In this document: one piece after another, positions 1 through 10,500 of the stretch
Numbering within the stretch: the stretch's first letter is position 1
Layout: each line of letters begins with the position of its first letter
From: Phlebotomus papatasi
Taxonomy: Eukaryota; Arthropoda; Insecta; Diptera; Psychodidae
DNA length: 64,000 nt
NCBI RefSeq assembly: GCF_024763615.1
Contig: NC_077224.1
Location: 63,188,712-63,252,711, forward strand
Direction of reading: 5' to 3'
Program-made: the position numbers and the translations under genes
Notes under the pieces: model-generated
The model's database searches: none
What the model was told of the DNA's origin: nothing
The model's input: only the letters and a program-made list of their open reading frames with translations

Positions 1-558
1 TTGAGTAATTTAGCAAAAAAGATATGGCGATGGTGCGAACAGAGAAATATTTTCATATTCGCATCATATATAACATCCGAAGAAAATGTTGAGGCTGATT
101 TTGAATCGAGAAAGTTGGAATCTAATACGGAATTTGAGTTATCTGATGCGGGATTCCAAAAAATTGTCGGAAATTTTGGATATCCGGAAATAGATCTTTT
201 TGCATCGCGTTCAAATGCGAAATGTCAAAGATATGTTTCTTGGAAAAGAGACCCGTATTCCATTGCAATTGATGCGTTCACAATTCCCTGGAAAACATAT
301 TTTTTCTATGCTTTTCCTCCATTCTCTATAATTCTTCGAGTCTTACAAAAGATTCAGTATGAGAAATCCGAAGGAATTATAATTGTACCTAATTGGCCTT
401 CTCAGCCTTGGTACCCAATTTTTCAGTCAATGATCATTTCAGATATAATTTATTTATCAGCTGATACTTACATTAATCGTTTTATTAACAGAGAAACCAG
501 TTTCTGGAGAAAGATTACCCTGGTTGCCGCGATTATATCAGGGAAAGCTGTGCATTAA
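1..558 (+). CDS. C-terminal end of DIRS reverse transcriptase/RNase H polyprotein (partial)
   Basis: The frame is open from the window edge to a TAA at 556-558, so the true start lies upstream. The visible 185 residues match the RNase H tail of DIRS-like polyproteins. They include a motif reading EENVEAD near residue 27, then PEIDLFASRSN near 62 and a stretch of WKRDPYS, DAFT and FPPF motifs, which is the conserved region after RNase H in this order. The catalytic RT motifs are not in the window. The last ~70 nt overlap the recombinase frame in the -1 frame. The family assignment rests on motif recognition. Confidence 0.8.
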   Translation: MSNLAKKIWRWCEQRNIFIFASYITSEENVEADFESRKLESNTEFELSDAGFQKIVGNFGYPEIDLFASRSNAKCQRYVSWKRDPYSIAIDAFTIPWKTYFFYAFPPFSIILRVLQKIQYEKSEGIIIVPNWPSQPWYPIFQSMIISDIIYLSADTYINRFINRETSFWRKITLVAAIISGKAVH

Positions 559-1496
559 AAGGGATTCCTAAGGAGTCTCACGACATCCTTTTGTCGTCAT
601 TGACGGAATCATCGTGGAAGCAATACGAAGTGGGCCTAAAGAAATGGTGGACATTTTGTTCCAACACAAAGATAAATCAATTTAACCCTACTGTTCCAGA
701 GGTTTTGAAATTTTTAAGCGAAGAATATAGTAAAGGAGCAGGTTATGGTACACTTAACGTGTATCGTTCAGCATTAGCTTTATTAGCTGGACCATCATTA
801 GGTCAAGATGATATTGTGAAGAGGTTTTTCAGGGGAGTTCGTAACGTAAGACCAAATAGACCCCGATATGATATAACATGGGACCCACAGATAGTGTTGG
901 ATTTTTACCGTCAATTGCCGCAAAATGTTGATCTTTCTCTAAAAGATTTATCAGAAAAACTCGTAATTTTGCTGGCTTTGGTTACGGGACATCGATTGCA
1001 GACATTCTCTCTGATGGAAGTGGATCAGATAAGAGAAATGTCCGATCACATTGAAGTAAGAATCCCGCGTAGAATTAAGACCTCCAAATCAAGTGAGCAT
1101 CAACCAAATCTCATTCTTCCGTTTTACAATGATGATAAGACCATTTGTGTTGCATCAACCTTGAAATTGTATCTAGAGAAAACAAGGTTGATCCGTGGAG
1201 ATGTAAAATCTCTTTTCATTTCATTCAGACGACCACATAAGGCTGTAGGGGCTCAAACTTTGAGCCATTGGATTAAGAACATTTTGATGAAGTGTAAGAT
1301 TGATGTATCGATATTTTCTGGGTATTCTGCCCGACACGCCGCAACATCTGCGGCCAATAGACTTGGGGTAGATATTGAAATTATAAAGAAAACGGCTGGC
1401 TGGTCGAAAAAATCGCAAATATTTGCGAAGTTTTACAATCTACCGCTCGTCCATGAAAAGGACAGATTTGCTAAAGCTATCTTAAATAGAAAATAA
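489..1496 (+). CDS. DIRS tyrosine recombinase (YR)
   Basis: Site-specific recombinase expected to integrate the circular DNA form of the retroelement. Counting from the TTG codon at 591, the frame has 301 residues with an N-terminal SAM-like half (residues 1-90) and a catalytic half. An Arg lies in TGHRLQT (about 135), a Lys in RIKTSK (165), a box II of Y-S-A-R-H (245-249), a Trp in AGW (271) and the likely nucleophile Tyr in FYNLP (282). Box II normally reads HxxR, but here the His position is Tyr, which could impair activity or be a lineage variant. The frame is open upstream to 489 and that segment looks coding (DYPGCRDYI, ESCALKGIPKES), yet it holds no ATG. Translation probably depends on a -1 shift from the RT/RNase H frame or on a non-AUG start. 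Confidence 0.85.
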   Translation, partial: QRNQFLEKDYPGCRDYIRESCALKGIPKESHDILLSSLTESSWKQYEVGLKKWWTFCSNTKINQFNPTVPEVLKFLSEEYSKGAGYGTLNVYRSALALLAGPSLGQDDIVKRFFRGVRNVRPNRPRYDITWDPQIVLDFYRQLPQNVDLSLKDLSEKLVILLALVTGHRLQTFSLMEVDQIREMSDHIEVRIPRRIKTSKSSEHQPNLILPFYNDDKTICVASTLKLYLEKTRLIRGDVKSLFISFRRPHKAVGAQTLSHWIKNILMKCKIDVSIFSGYSARHAATSAANRLGVDIEIIKKTAGWSKKSQIFAKFYNLPLVHEKDRFAKAILNRK

Positions 1497-1601
1497 TGAA
1501 TTATCCTTATGATGATCTCTTTACTGTTGTTAAAACAATTCTGAAGTCTCAAAATTGAAATAAATTTATAATTATGTACAGCCGTAACGTGCTTTGAACA
1601 T

Positions 1602-2027
1602 CTACATAGTTTGATCTCGAGGAAGAGGAGCACAGTACAATTTAATGATTAAACGAACTTACCTAGTGAAGTTCAATCATAATTGTACGAAGCTCCTCTT
1701 CCGAGATGATCAAACCCCACCCTGAATATTCCCAGACTTCTTAGTATCAGTCATACCCATGTAAAATACGTTACGGCTATGCTTTGAAATAATGACGATG
1801 ACGTGGCAGAAATATTGCCACTAGGGGTCTCCACCAACAAATGTGGAGAGCCGACATTTTTGTGGAGACTTTTTACAATTTCAATTTGAAATTTAAAAAA
1901 TACCGACGAAACGTGTGAAATTCGGCACAGAGTAGAGGGACTACATAGTTTGATCATCTCGGAAGAGGAGCTTCGTACAATTATGATTGAACTTCACTAG
2001 GTAAGTTCGTTTAATCATTAAATTGTA
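1602..2027 (+). repeat. DIRS internal complementary region and right terminal repeat
   Basis: Bases 1636-1715 and 1948-2027 are 80-bp exact reverse complements of each other by eye. A second related block at 1602-1640 repeats the CTACATAGTTTGATC start seen again at 1941-1955. This is the arrangement expected for a DIRS internal complementary region facing the right terminal repeat, which serves as template for circle closure. About 230 bp of non-coding DNA lies between the two arms. Confidence 0.8.
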
Positions 2028-2453
2028 AAGTAGAAGGTTGAAGGAATCTAGCATATTTTTTTTGCAAGTCTCCAGATATTTGCTATAGTAAATTTTTTTA
2101 AGCTCAAAAAATGACGATTTTCTTAAATTCTCATATTGAAAATTGATTTTAATTTTTTTTTATACTTCCATATTTTTTTAAGCAAAACCGTTTTGGAACA
2201 AGAAACTACAATACTCAAACAATATATTTTTCATTAGAGTGAAAATTATCAGTCATTGGTATCGTCAGAAAAATTACTCAAATTTTTTGGCTATTTTTGC
2301 CCCTATCGTTCGTAGAGGCAAGAAATACACTGAATCAGACTATGTTGGCTTTTTGAAGGTTAGATGTAAGACGTTTCATAGGTTTTGTTTATCGGTTGAA
2401 TTTTCATTGCTGATTTTCAGTCAGCAAAAACTGTCTCGTCGTTAAAGGGTTAA
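2028..2453 (+). repeat. Right part of a TTAA-flanked repeat interrupted by the DIRS element (copy A)
   Basis: It matches 17215-17640 along its whole length, including the AAAGTAGAAGGTTGA start and the GTCTCGTCGTTAAAGGGTTAA end, and also matches 20685-21745 in reverse. The missing left part of this copy should lie to the left of the retroelement. No coding potential is seen. Confidence 0.75.
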
Positions 2454-2520
2454 GAGAGATCGGGGAAGGCAAGGGGATGCATAAATTCGCGCGTACTTGG
2501 AGTGGTAAATCCAATTTTCT

Positions 2521-2669
2521 TTAACGTGTTAAAGGCGAGTGAAACACCGGTGTCGCAAAAACAAAAACTATTTTCTTATCTATAGAAAGTTGTTTTGTCA
2601 TGTAAATAATCCGAAAAATTATTTTATATTTTTGGGACAACGGTGTCCCATTCGACCTCAAAAGGTTAA
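2521..2669 (+). mobile_element. Short TTAA-flanked MITE
   Basis: It begins TTAACGTGTTAAAGG and ends CCTCAAAAGGTTAA, with imperfect inverted ends containing GAAACACCGGTGTC / GGGACACCG. TTAA on both sides suggests a piggyBac-type target. It is related at its ends to the repeat at 17114-17640. Confidence 0.5.
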
Positions 2670-3077
2670 TGGGTTATAAGCAAAAGTTTCGGGCTCCTTG
2701 GGACTTGGTAAGTTGTGTTTTTGGAATGGACAACAATCGGCATCTTATTGCAAAGGATTATCTGTCCAAAATTACAAAGTGTCCAAAATTGCAAGCAAAG
2801 TGTCCGAAATTATAAGCAATGTGTCCAAAATTACAGTCAAATTCAAGTCTTCCTTTTAATATATATATTTTTTCAAACCTATTAAAATTAATGTTAGAAA
2901 AAGCAAGGATGATAGTTTGCTTGTCAATGTTAAAGAAATTGAATTGGTATTGAAAATATTACACTTTTAAAGTCAAGACAACTTTTAAATTACAAGAATT
3001 TCCATTATTTATTTTATATTATTTCAATAGGGTAGTTAAAAATGTCTATTCCTACTTATGCTATTTTTTCGAGTATG
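2670..3077. other. Intronic or intergenic DNA with a short tandem motif
   Basis: Around 2761-2838 the motif GTGTCCAAAATTACAAGCAA is repeated about four times with changes. The remainder is AT-rich and shows no gene. Confidence 0.5.
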
Positions 3078-3517
3078 TAGGGTAAGTGTGCCAAATTTCG
3101 GCATAGTTGCATGCAAGCGTCAAAGTCTGAAGGTTGAAATGTAATATTTTAAATTCAAATTGATTTTTTTTATTCTTTCTTTTGTAAGAGTGTTCCTTGA
3201 AACCTTGTAAAGAGTTTACCGTCTTTATTTACTCTAAAATCATTCTTAATACATTTTAAAATGAATAAAAGTGTAGACATAGCTTTGGTGCCCTATTTCG
3301 GCCACCTTCATTCTCATAGTTCCTTGTCCTTCGGGAATTCTTCCAATATCTTTTTCACGTCATCTTGTTTGTCGGAGCTACATTTTTTGTTATTCTTTTG
3401 CATTGTATAATATCTGGAGTATGTAAAAACGGTAAAAACTAAAAGCTCATGGAAATTAGAGGAACAAAGAAGATGGCCGAAATTGCAAGCTGGCCGGAAT
3501 TTGGCACATTTACCCTA
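3078..3517 (+). mobile_element. 440-bp TIR element of the GTGTGCCAAATTTCGG family, copy 1
   Basis: It starts TAGGGTAAGTGTGCCAAATT and ends with the near reverse complement AATTTGGCACATTTACCCTA. The flanking TA suggests a Tc1/mariner-type target. A second, internally shorter copy lies at 60467-60819. There is no open frame of note, so it is a non-autonomous MITE. Confidence 0.8.
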
Positions 3518-4286
3518 AATGATTTTAAATACTCATTAAATTGTAAAATATTTCTTAGAAAAAAATAAATCCAATAAATCCTGCAAATTTCAACTAATTG
3601 AATCCATTATCCATTCATTTTATTTTCAATCAATTACTTCATTCAATTCCACGAAAGGTTTTTCATAATTAAATAGAGAAAATTTTCCCTGTGCTGTTTC
3701 CCTGACAAAGGATATTTTAGAGCACTATTAAATTCCAGGAATTGAAGGTTCAATTAAGTATCAAAAGGCTTGATATTTTTCGTATGATTTCTATTTTAAT
3801 ACTAATTTTTTAATTATATTTTACAAAGAAAAAAGAACACTAACACAGTACAAAATCCCTGATAAGCCCTTTGATAATCACGTGAACATAAATGTCCTGT
3901 GCGGACGATTTTAATTCTTCAGCTGCTTCTGCCACACGAATATATATATGACCAATTCTAGAGCCATCCATTAAAAAGCCATTGTGAAAATATATGCTTC
4001 CGTCAACCACCCTCTCTCACAGAATAACTCTGGCATCTCATGACCGAATAAATAAAATTTAATCATACAGTGAGTGGCCTCCATTAGGCATCCTCTCACT
4101 CAGAGTATCCCCATCCTTTTCTGAAATGATCTACAACCTACCCGAGTCGCTTTTGGCTACAGAATTCCCTCACGGCAAAATGCCACGGCAAATGGTTATA
4201 TAAATTATTAATTTGTATTATGGTACTGCGTTTTTGGGTGAAATAGTTCACCATATCGTGATGGAATATTCACTAAATAGACTTAC
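3518..4286. other. Plc21C intron, no further feature
   Basis: AT-rich DNA following the donor of the linker exon (GTAAGT on the minus strand, 4286 down to 4281). I see no Y-domain exon of the phospholipase here. Confidence 0.5.
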
Positions 4287-4557
4287 CTGTTGCACTGCCT
4301 GGTGACAGGACATTATTTTGATTCGTGGCACCAGAATTTGCAGCTGCACCAGCCGCTGCTGCTGCTACAGCTGCAGCGGTCTTCTTATAATGATGATGAT
4401 GATGGTGATGGTGCTTCTTCTTATTCTTTATGATTATCTTACGCTTCAGCATCGACGGTGGAGGTAGTTCAACATTTGGCTCCAACGGATGAGAATCCAG
4501 GCATTTATCTAGCAACATATCACCAAAGATATCCCGACAGTAATTTGCTATTTTGGC
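4287..4557 (-). CDS. Plc21C: Plc21C exon: end of X domain and His/Ala-rich X-Y linker
   Basis: It runs from AKIANYCRDIFGDMLLDK through PPPSMLKRKIIIKNKKK to a run of eight His, then KKT and an Ala-rich tract before NSGATNQNN. It ends one base into a Gly codon at a consensus GTAAGT donor. The linker between X and Y in PLC-beta enzymes is disordered and autoinhibitory; the homopolymer runs fit that role. Confidence 0.94.
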
Positions 4558-7500
4558 CTATAACAGCCAAAAAAAGAAAATAAGGATCATCATTCAATAT
4601 CCCAATAAATCCTGGCGCAATATTTTCCCTAGAACTTACTTGTTGTTTAGTATTGCAATGATTTTCAAAACTTAATATCACAGGATAGTCTGAAGTTTTA
4701 AATGCACTTTCAGCTATTGCTTCCAGTACATCTTTCGCCGTAATTTCAGGAACAAACGTATATCCATGAACAATAACAGGCTCCTCGAGTTTACCATTCC
4801 AAAAGTCCAATTCAACACACCTTCAAATTAGGAAAAATATAACATTCCACATCATTTTTCTCCACGTTAAATAACATAATTACTTTACATTGAAAAGTTT
4901 TATACATTCTCTCTCTCTCTCCCTCACATCGGTATTAAATTTTTCAAATGTGAAATAACACAAATATAACTTGAGAGTATAAAATTGCTTTATTATTCTC
5001 ACACCCTCGTTGACAACATCAGAAAATGGAAAAGCAATAAAATTTAAAAGATTGAAAATGAAATGAATGTAATTTCAGACAGAGAAGGTTTATACTCATT
5101 AAAATAGATATGCATCCATTTTCATCAAGTATATAGGTTAGCATGAGAATCAAAGAAAAATCTTACTAAGCTTTTTATAACTGAGATTCTTCTCAAAGGC
5201 AAGGTACGGAATGTCAGCAACTCGGATTACTCATAAATATAATTATTTATTGAATTTTAGAAATATTTGAATTACAAATTGATCTTAGGCACCTGAAACA
5301 AATAAAATCCGTGAAGGGTAGAATAGTCTAACTTGGAACCTTGCCCAAAAGGGAATTTTCCACAACTCCTACAGAATATACTTAGATTTTTTTTCAATAA
5401 ATATAATACTGTCAAGTGTGCTAATCCGGGCGCTTCGCTATGTGGATCGTTATGACTACGCTAACTAGATCAACTCCACTTAAAATAATACTTGTATTTT
5501 TATTTCCGTAATAGAGTCACAACAGCAGAGGTGTGCAAAAACCGTTGAAACCGAATTAACGTCAATATAAGTTTGTTATACCCAGCGAGCACAGTTAGCA
5601 GAAAAAAATAGAATTTTCAGCATGTTTTTGCTGAATCGGTCTGCTGGCCAGTCAGCAGCTCTCGAACAAAAAGTACTAAGCAAATAAAATGAAAATGGCA
5701 CTGTTTAGCGCTCGCAGCGGATGATGGCAAAACTAAACACTCTCGGTAAATGGCGCTGAAAACCATTTAGCAGATTTTCTCTTTCATTTTTTTCTTTTTC
5801 TCTCAAAATGAACTTGGAATTTCCTCTGAAATAATTTATCAACTTGGGGGAAATTGTAATCACGATTTTTATTACCTATATTGTTATAGGATTTATGCTG
5901 TATTATGTTTTCTATAGAAAATGGTCAAATAGGAGTATTAAATAAGCTCCCGACCAAAAATTCTTCATTTTATTAGTAAATTGCGTCATTATTTTCTTGA
6001 GAAAAAAATTATTTTATTCTGAGGAAATATTTAGTCGGGGTTATAAAATTATTCATTATTTATGAAAAATACGTTTTTTTTCTTTTGAAAAAAGCATATT
6101 TCCCTCAATTTTTGCAATTAAATATTGGCATTTTTCCTGAAACAGCCATCGATGTATTATGCTCACATTCGATCACAACTATTGTAATTGATCGCGAAAC
6201 TGAATTTTTCTACATATTTAATTTATTTATGGTAAATAAAGTTTCACAAGCATTAAAAATCGTTTTAAAAGATGTATTAAAAATACTACAAAAAATTCTA
6301 TTAGAAAAATTTTTGGATTATAAATTTTCTAAAGCGCATTTTTGCGCAAAAAATTACTTTTATTATCGCGGTATAATAGTAAATTAACAAATTATTGTTT
6401 TTCTTAATACTGAACATATTCTTTTTTAAATTAGAAATTTATTCTATTTGATGATTAATTTTTTAAATTAAAATTACTCGTGTTAATATTTTTTAAAAGA
6501 AAGATTTTAAATACCTTTAAAGTCAGGAAAATATTCCAATTAGTTGGAAATCATTTTGCGTCGACTGTATCATTAAATGAAAATGATATAGGCTCTAAAT
6601 TTCATATGTTCCGAAGTTTTTTCAATATTTCTCGATTTTAGAATTCATGAAATGTTAAAATATCTTGAAAATTCCCAAGAATTTCTTTGGTTATTAATTT
6701 TCTGAAATAAGCTGACAAAAATTCTTGACAAAGCAATTTTAATTTAGGTGTATTATATATATTTTTTTTTGTAAATGGATTCATAATTTTTTTTTGATAA
6801 AATTAAACAATACAAAAATTAAATTGGTCGGAAAAGGTTGAAAAATACATATTATTCAAAATATATTATAAATATTATTTTTTTAATTTTTTGCGAATTT
6901 TAATCTTTTTTGCTTTATTTTTATTTTTTAATGTCAAATGTGGTTGTTGTAAGAATCATGAAATTGTAATAATGGAAAGGGTTTACATTTAGCTTCTACT
7001 CAATCCCGGCAACCTCAGCAAAGACAAAAACCAAGTTCATTAAAGTCTATCACTCGATTGGGGAAAAAGAATAACTTTGACTAATTGCCGCTGCGATCAC
7101 TAGTGTCATTTCAAGGTTAGCAGAACTCAGCTGAAAGTATATATTAGGTGAGATTCTTAACAATCTCACCTACTATAATCCTAACAAAATTTCATGTCGT
7201 CCGATCGACCTCAAACTTGGCCAAAATGTGTTTCGCCACTTCCTGATCACGAATATATATGTGGCTATTTTACGTTCCCGGCTGGCCGGCCGGCCGGCCG
7301 CTCTTTGGAGCTTAATAGCTCCTAAACTAAAAGAGATATCGACTTGCGGTTTTCGGCAAAGGTTATATATCGGGTGAAAATTGCAACTTGGTGCATTGAC
7401 CCCCCACCCCCCACCCCTCCTTCCGCCATTTTGAAGACCCCCCTTTTTTTGTTTTCTCAATAGCTCCGCCCCTATGGCATTCAGCGGGCTCAAATTTTAG

Positions 7501-10500
7501 TATGTTATAGCTGGGCCTTAGAGCTTTCCATCAATACCAAACTTAAGGTCCCCCGACCCCCCTGACCCGAGCTATAAGGGTCCAAAAAAAAAGTCTTAAA
7601 ATGGCCATAACTCCGGTTCTAATTGTCAGAATTTAAAAAGTGAGGGCTTTTTGGAAAGCTCTCGTGAAATGCCACTTCCCCTTCTAACATCGCAAGTTCA
7701 TAAAACCACCGCTAGGGGCGCTATTATTAAAAAGAAAATTTTTAAATCTTATAAGTTAAATAACTCAAAAATTCCATTGTGCATCGGGCTGAAATTTTAG
7801 TATGTTGTAGCCGTTGATTATACCTATCAAACAAAAAAAAACCTTAAGTCGATCCATAACCCCTGACCCGAGCTATAAGGGGTCAAATTTCGAACATTGA
7901 CCGGCCTCTATCTCCGGTTCTAACAAACATAGCGACCTAAATTTTACCTTTTTGGTTTCGTCTCGATGAGCACTTTCAGATGGAAGTTCAAAAAGTCACC
8001 ACAGGTGGCGCTGTGATAGCGTCAAAATTCATCGAAATTCAAAGTCACTTTTCTCAAAAACGGCATTGTGCAAGTTAATGAAATTTTAGTATGTTGTAGT
8101 CCAGTCTAGGACGTTTCCAAAATGGTGCGTATGCGCGCTGTGGTTTCAATAGAACCGGAGATATGAGGGGTCAAAGTTCACGAAATTCAAAAAATCATAT
8201 CTCCGGTTCTATGTGACCGATTTTGATGAATGAGGGCTTAAACGAAAGATCTCACCAAATGCTACAACTTTCTAGAATATTTGAACTTCGTGGGACCAAC
8301 ACCAGGGGCGCCACAGTCGAAAAACCAATTTCAATATCACATAACCTCAATTATCTCGACTGTCGCTGAACCGATTTTGATGATTACTTCGACATAATTA
8401 TAGAGGACATTTGTCTCTACATTTCGTCCATACATCATTTTCCGCTCAGACTACGCTATCACTCCGATTTTGCCGTTTAAGTGTGAAAAAATTGATTTTT
8501 CCCATAATAACGCTTTGAAATCACTCAGATGCCAATTTGACTGCCTCTACTCCACCAAGACACTTAAAATAGGGGTTTAAATGGAAAGTCCCACAAAATA
8601 CAACAATTCTTTGAAATAGTTGAAGCTCAACAAATGACTACTTGGGGCACTCTGGATGAAAAGACGAGTTAAGAAACAAAAAACCTCGATTATCTTGGCT
8701 TCTGAGTAATCGATGAGATCATGTTCTATGGGAAAATTATAGAGAACATTCTGGTCTACATTTCACCCATATAACACTTTTCTGTCAGTTCATCCAAATC
8801 CTTGATATTTTGGTTTAAATACAAAATTTGTATAATTTCACGAATTTGATTCAAGATAACTGAATGGCGTCTCCCTACTTCAGCTCCAAATCGAATTTGC
8901 ATGCACTCCGAGTTAGCTCACGTTAAGAATCTCACCTACATAAGCCGGTTAGGATTATCTGTCCCTTTTTTCAGCTGATTTGAAAAGGCTTAGCATTTGG
9001 TGCTCGCTGGGTAGTAGCGTTTTGACCATTGACGTACATGTTTCATTTGACGTTTATTCGGTTTCAACGGTTCTTGCACGCCTCTGCACTACAGTAACAT
9101 AATATAACTATTTAACTTTGAGAAAAGGCAAAAATAATATTTTTATCCATTAAATAAGTGAGTGTAATCGACTCATTTCAATCTTGTGCCAGCTGGGTTC
9201 TGTTTCTCACTGATTTACCAATGCTGACTTGCACATAGGGGAAAGTACTCTCCTTTCAAACGTTCATACCTTCGAATAATGTGAACTTTGCTTTAGATTT
9301 CCTAAGAGACTTACGCACACTTCTATCAAATGTTAGTTGGCTTATCATCAACTATTGATAATTATCAATAATGATAAGCCAACTAACATTTGATAGAAGT
9401 GTGTAAGTCTCTTAGGAAATCTAAAGGAAAATTCACATTATTCGAAGGTATTGATATTGATAATTATCAATAATTGATGATAAGCCAACTAACATTTGAT
9501 AGAAGTGTGTAAGTCTCTTAGGAAATCTAAAGGAAAATTCACATTATTCGAAGGTATTAATATTGATAATTATCAATAATTGATGATAAGCCAACTAACA
9601 TTTGATAGAAGTGTGTAAGTCTCTTAGGAAATCTAAAGGAAAATTCACATTATTCGAAGGTATGAACGTTCGAAAGGAGAGTACTTTCCCCTACATGAAT
9701 AATAAGAGTAAGTAATGATGAAGTTGAGCGTGCTACTTATATATATACAAGAAGATATAACGCAATAATGGTTTGTCAAGTTATTTTTAAAAACCCTGAA
9801 TATAAGGCCAAAATAGACACAGGGATCGGCTTAGGAATCAGCCCGAAAAATGAGGATTGGTTTCGATACACTCACGGATCAGCCCATAATTCGGAGGATC
9901 AGGCTGATTTACGGGGATTAGACGACATCGCAGCGCCAGTGCTGAAAATAAAAAGCTTCACTTTGGGTGTTTTTAGGTGCTTTTAGAAATGTCAATTGGG
10001 TGAAAAAAACATGGACAGTAATGGTACGCAATGTTGCAAAATCTTAAAATGCATTAATATTGGAGTAATGGGAAGGTCAGAGTGCTCTTTCATGTACGAA
10101 AAATCTATTGATAATGCACTAAAGAGGTCTTTCAGCACTCAAAGTTGTGGAGATTTAATAGAAATTTACGCTGAAAACGCTAATCCTTGATCTTAAATCC
10201 TCAGTGTATGATAGTTTGGGCTGATCCTTCACCGCCAAATTTTTCGAGCTGGGTATTCTCCAAGATCAGCCTGTGTCTATTTTCGGCATAAGGCTGGAGG
10301 AGTAATATGAAGGGTCAGTTTCATCTGCTTAAATCAGTCGAAATTTAACATTAACCGAAAACCCCAAGTCAATATCTCCTACCGTTCTCTCTTCAGGCCC
10401 ATAAATTTATTACATATAAATAGGATCAAATACTCAGAAAATCTATTTTTTGAAGATATAACGAATTTTATAAGAGTGAAAGTTTGCCTGAAACATTTGA

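Larger units (their letters stand above)
1..2027 (+). mobile_element. DIRS-type tyrosine-recombinase retrotransposon, 5'-truncated by the window edge
   Basis: The 3' part of a DIRS-order element. It runs in order through the end of an RT/RNase H reading frame, an overlapping tyrosine-recombinase frame, an internal complementary region and a right terminal repeat. DIRS elements integrate with a tyrosine recombinase instead of a DDE integrase, which explains the absence of LTRs and target duplications. The right boundary near 2027 is supported because DNA from 2028 on matches the interior of an older repeat seen elsewhere (17114-17640). The element therefore landed in that repeat. The left end is outside the window. 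Confidence 0.85.
5526..9086 (+). mobile_element. 3.56-kb non-autonomous hAT element
   Basis: It begins CAGAGGTGTGCAAAAACCG and ends in the near reverse complement of that sequence, GCACGCCTCTG. The inverted homology reaches about 80 bp in, down to the ACCCAGCGAGCAC / GTGCTCGCTGGGT pair. The 8-bp flanks CACAACAG (5518-5525) and CACTACAG (9087-9094) fit a hAT target duplication with one change. No transposase frame is seen. A second element is nested at 7145-8938. It sits in a Plc21C intron. Confidence 0.85.

Noticed and set aside
489..1496. Bacterial or phage integrase contamination
   Set aside because: It follows a DIRS RNase H frame, is bordered by DIRS-type repeats and is inserted in a host repeat, so it is a eukaryotic retroelement.
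7173..7493. Minus-strand 106-residue protein
   Set aside because: It lies across the terminal region and first module of a non-coding element, with a C-rich tract translating as Gly runs.
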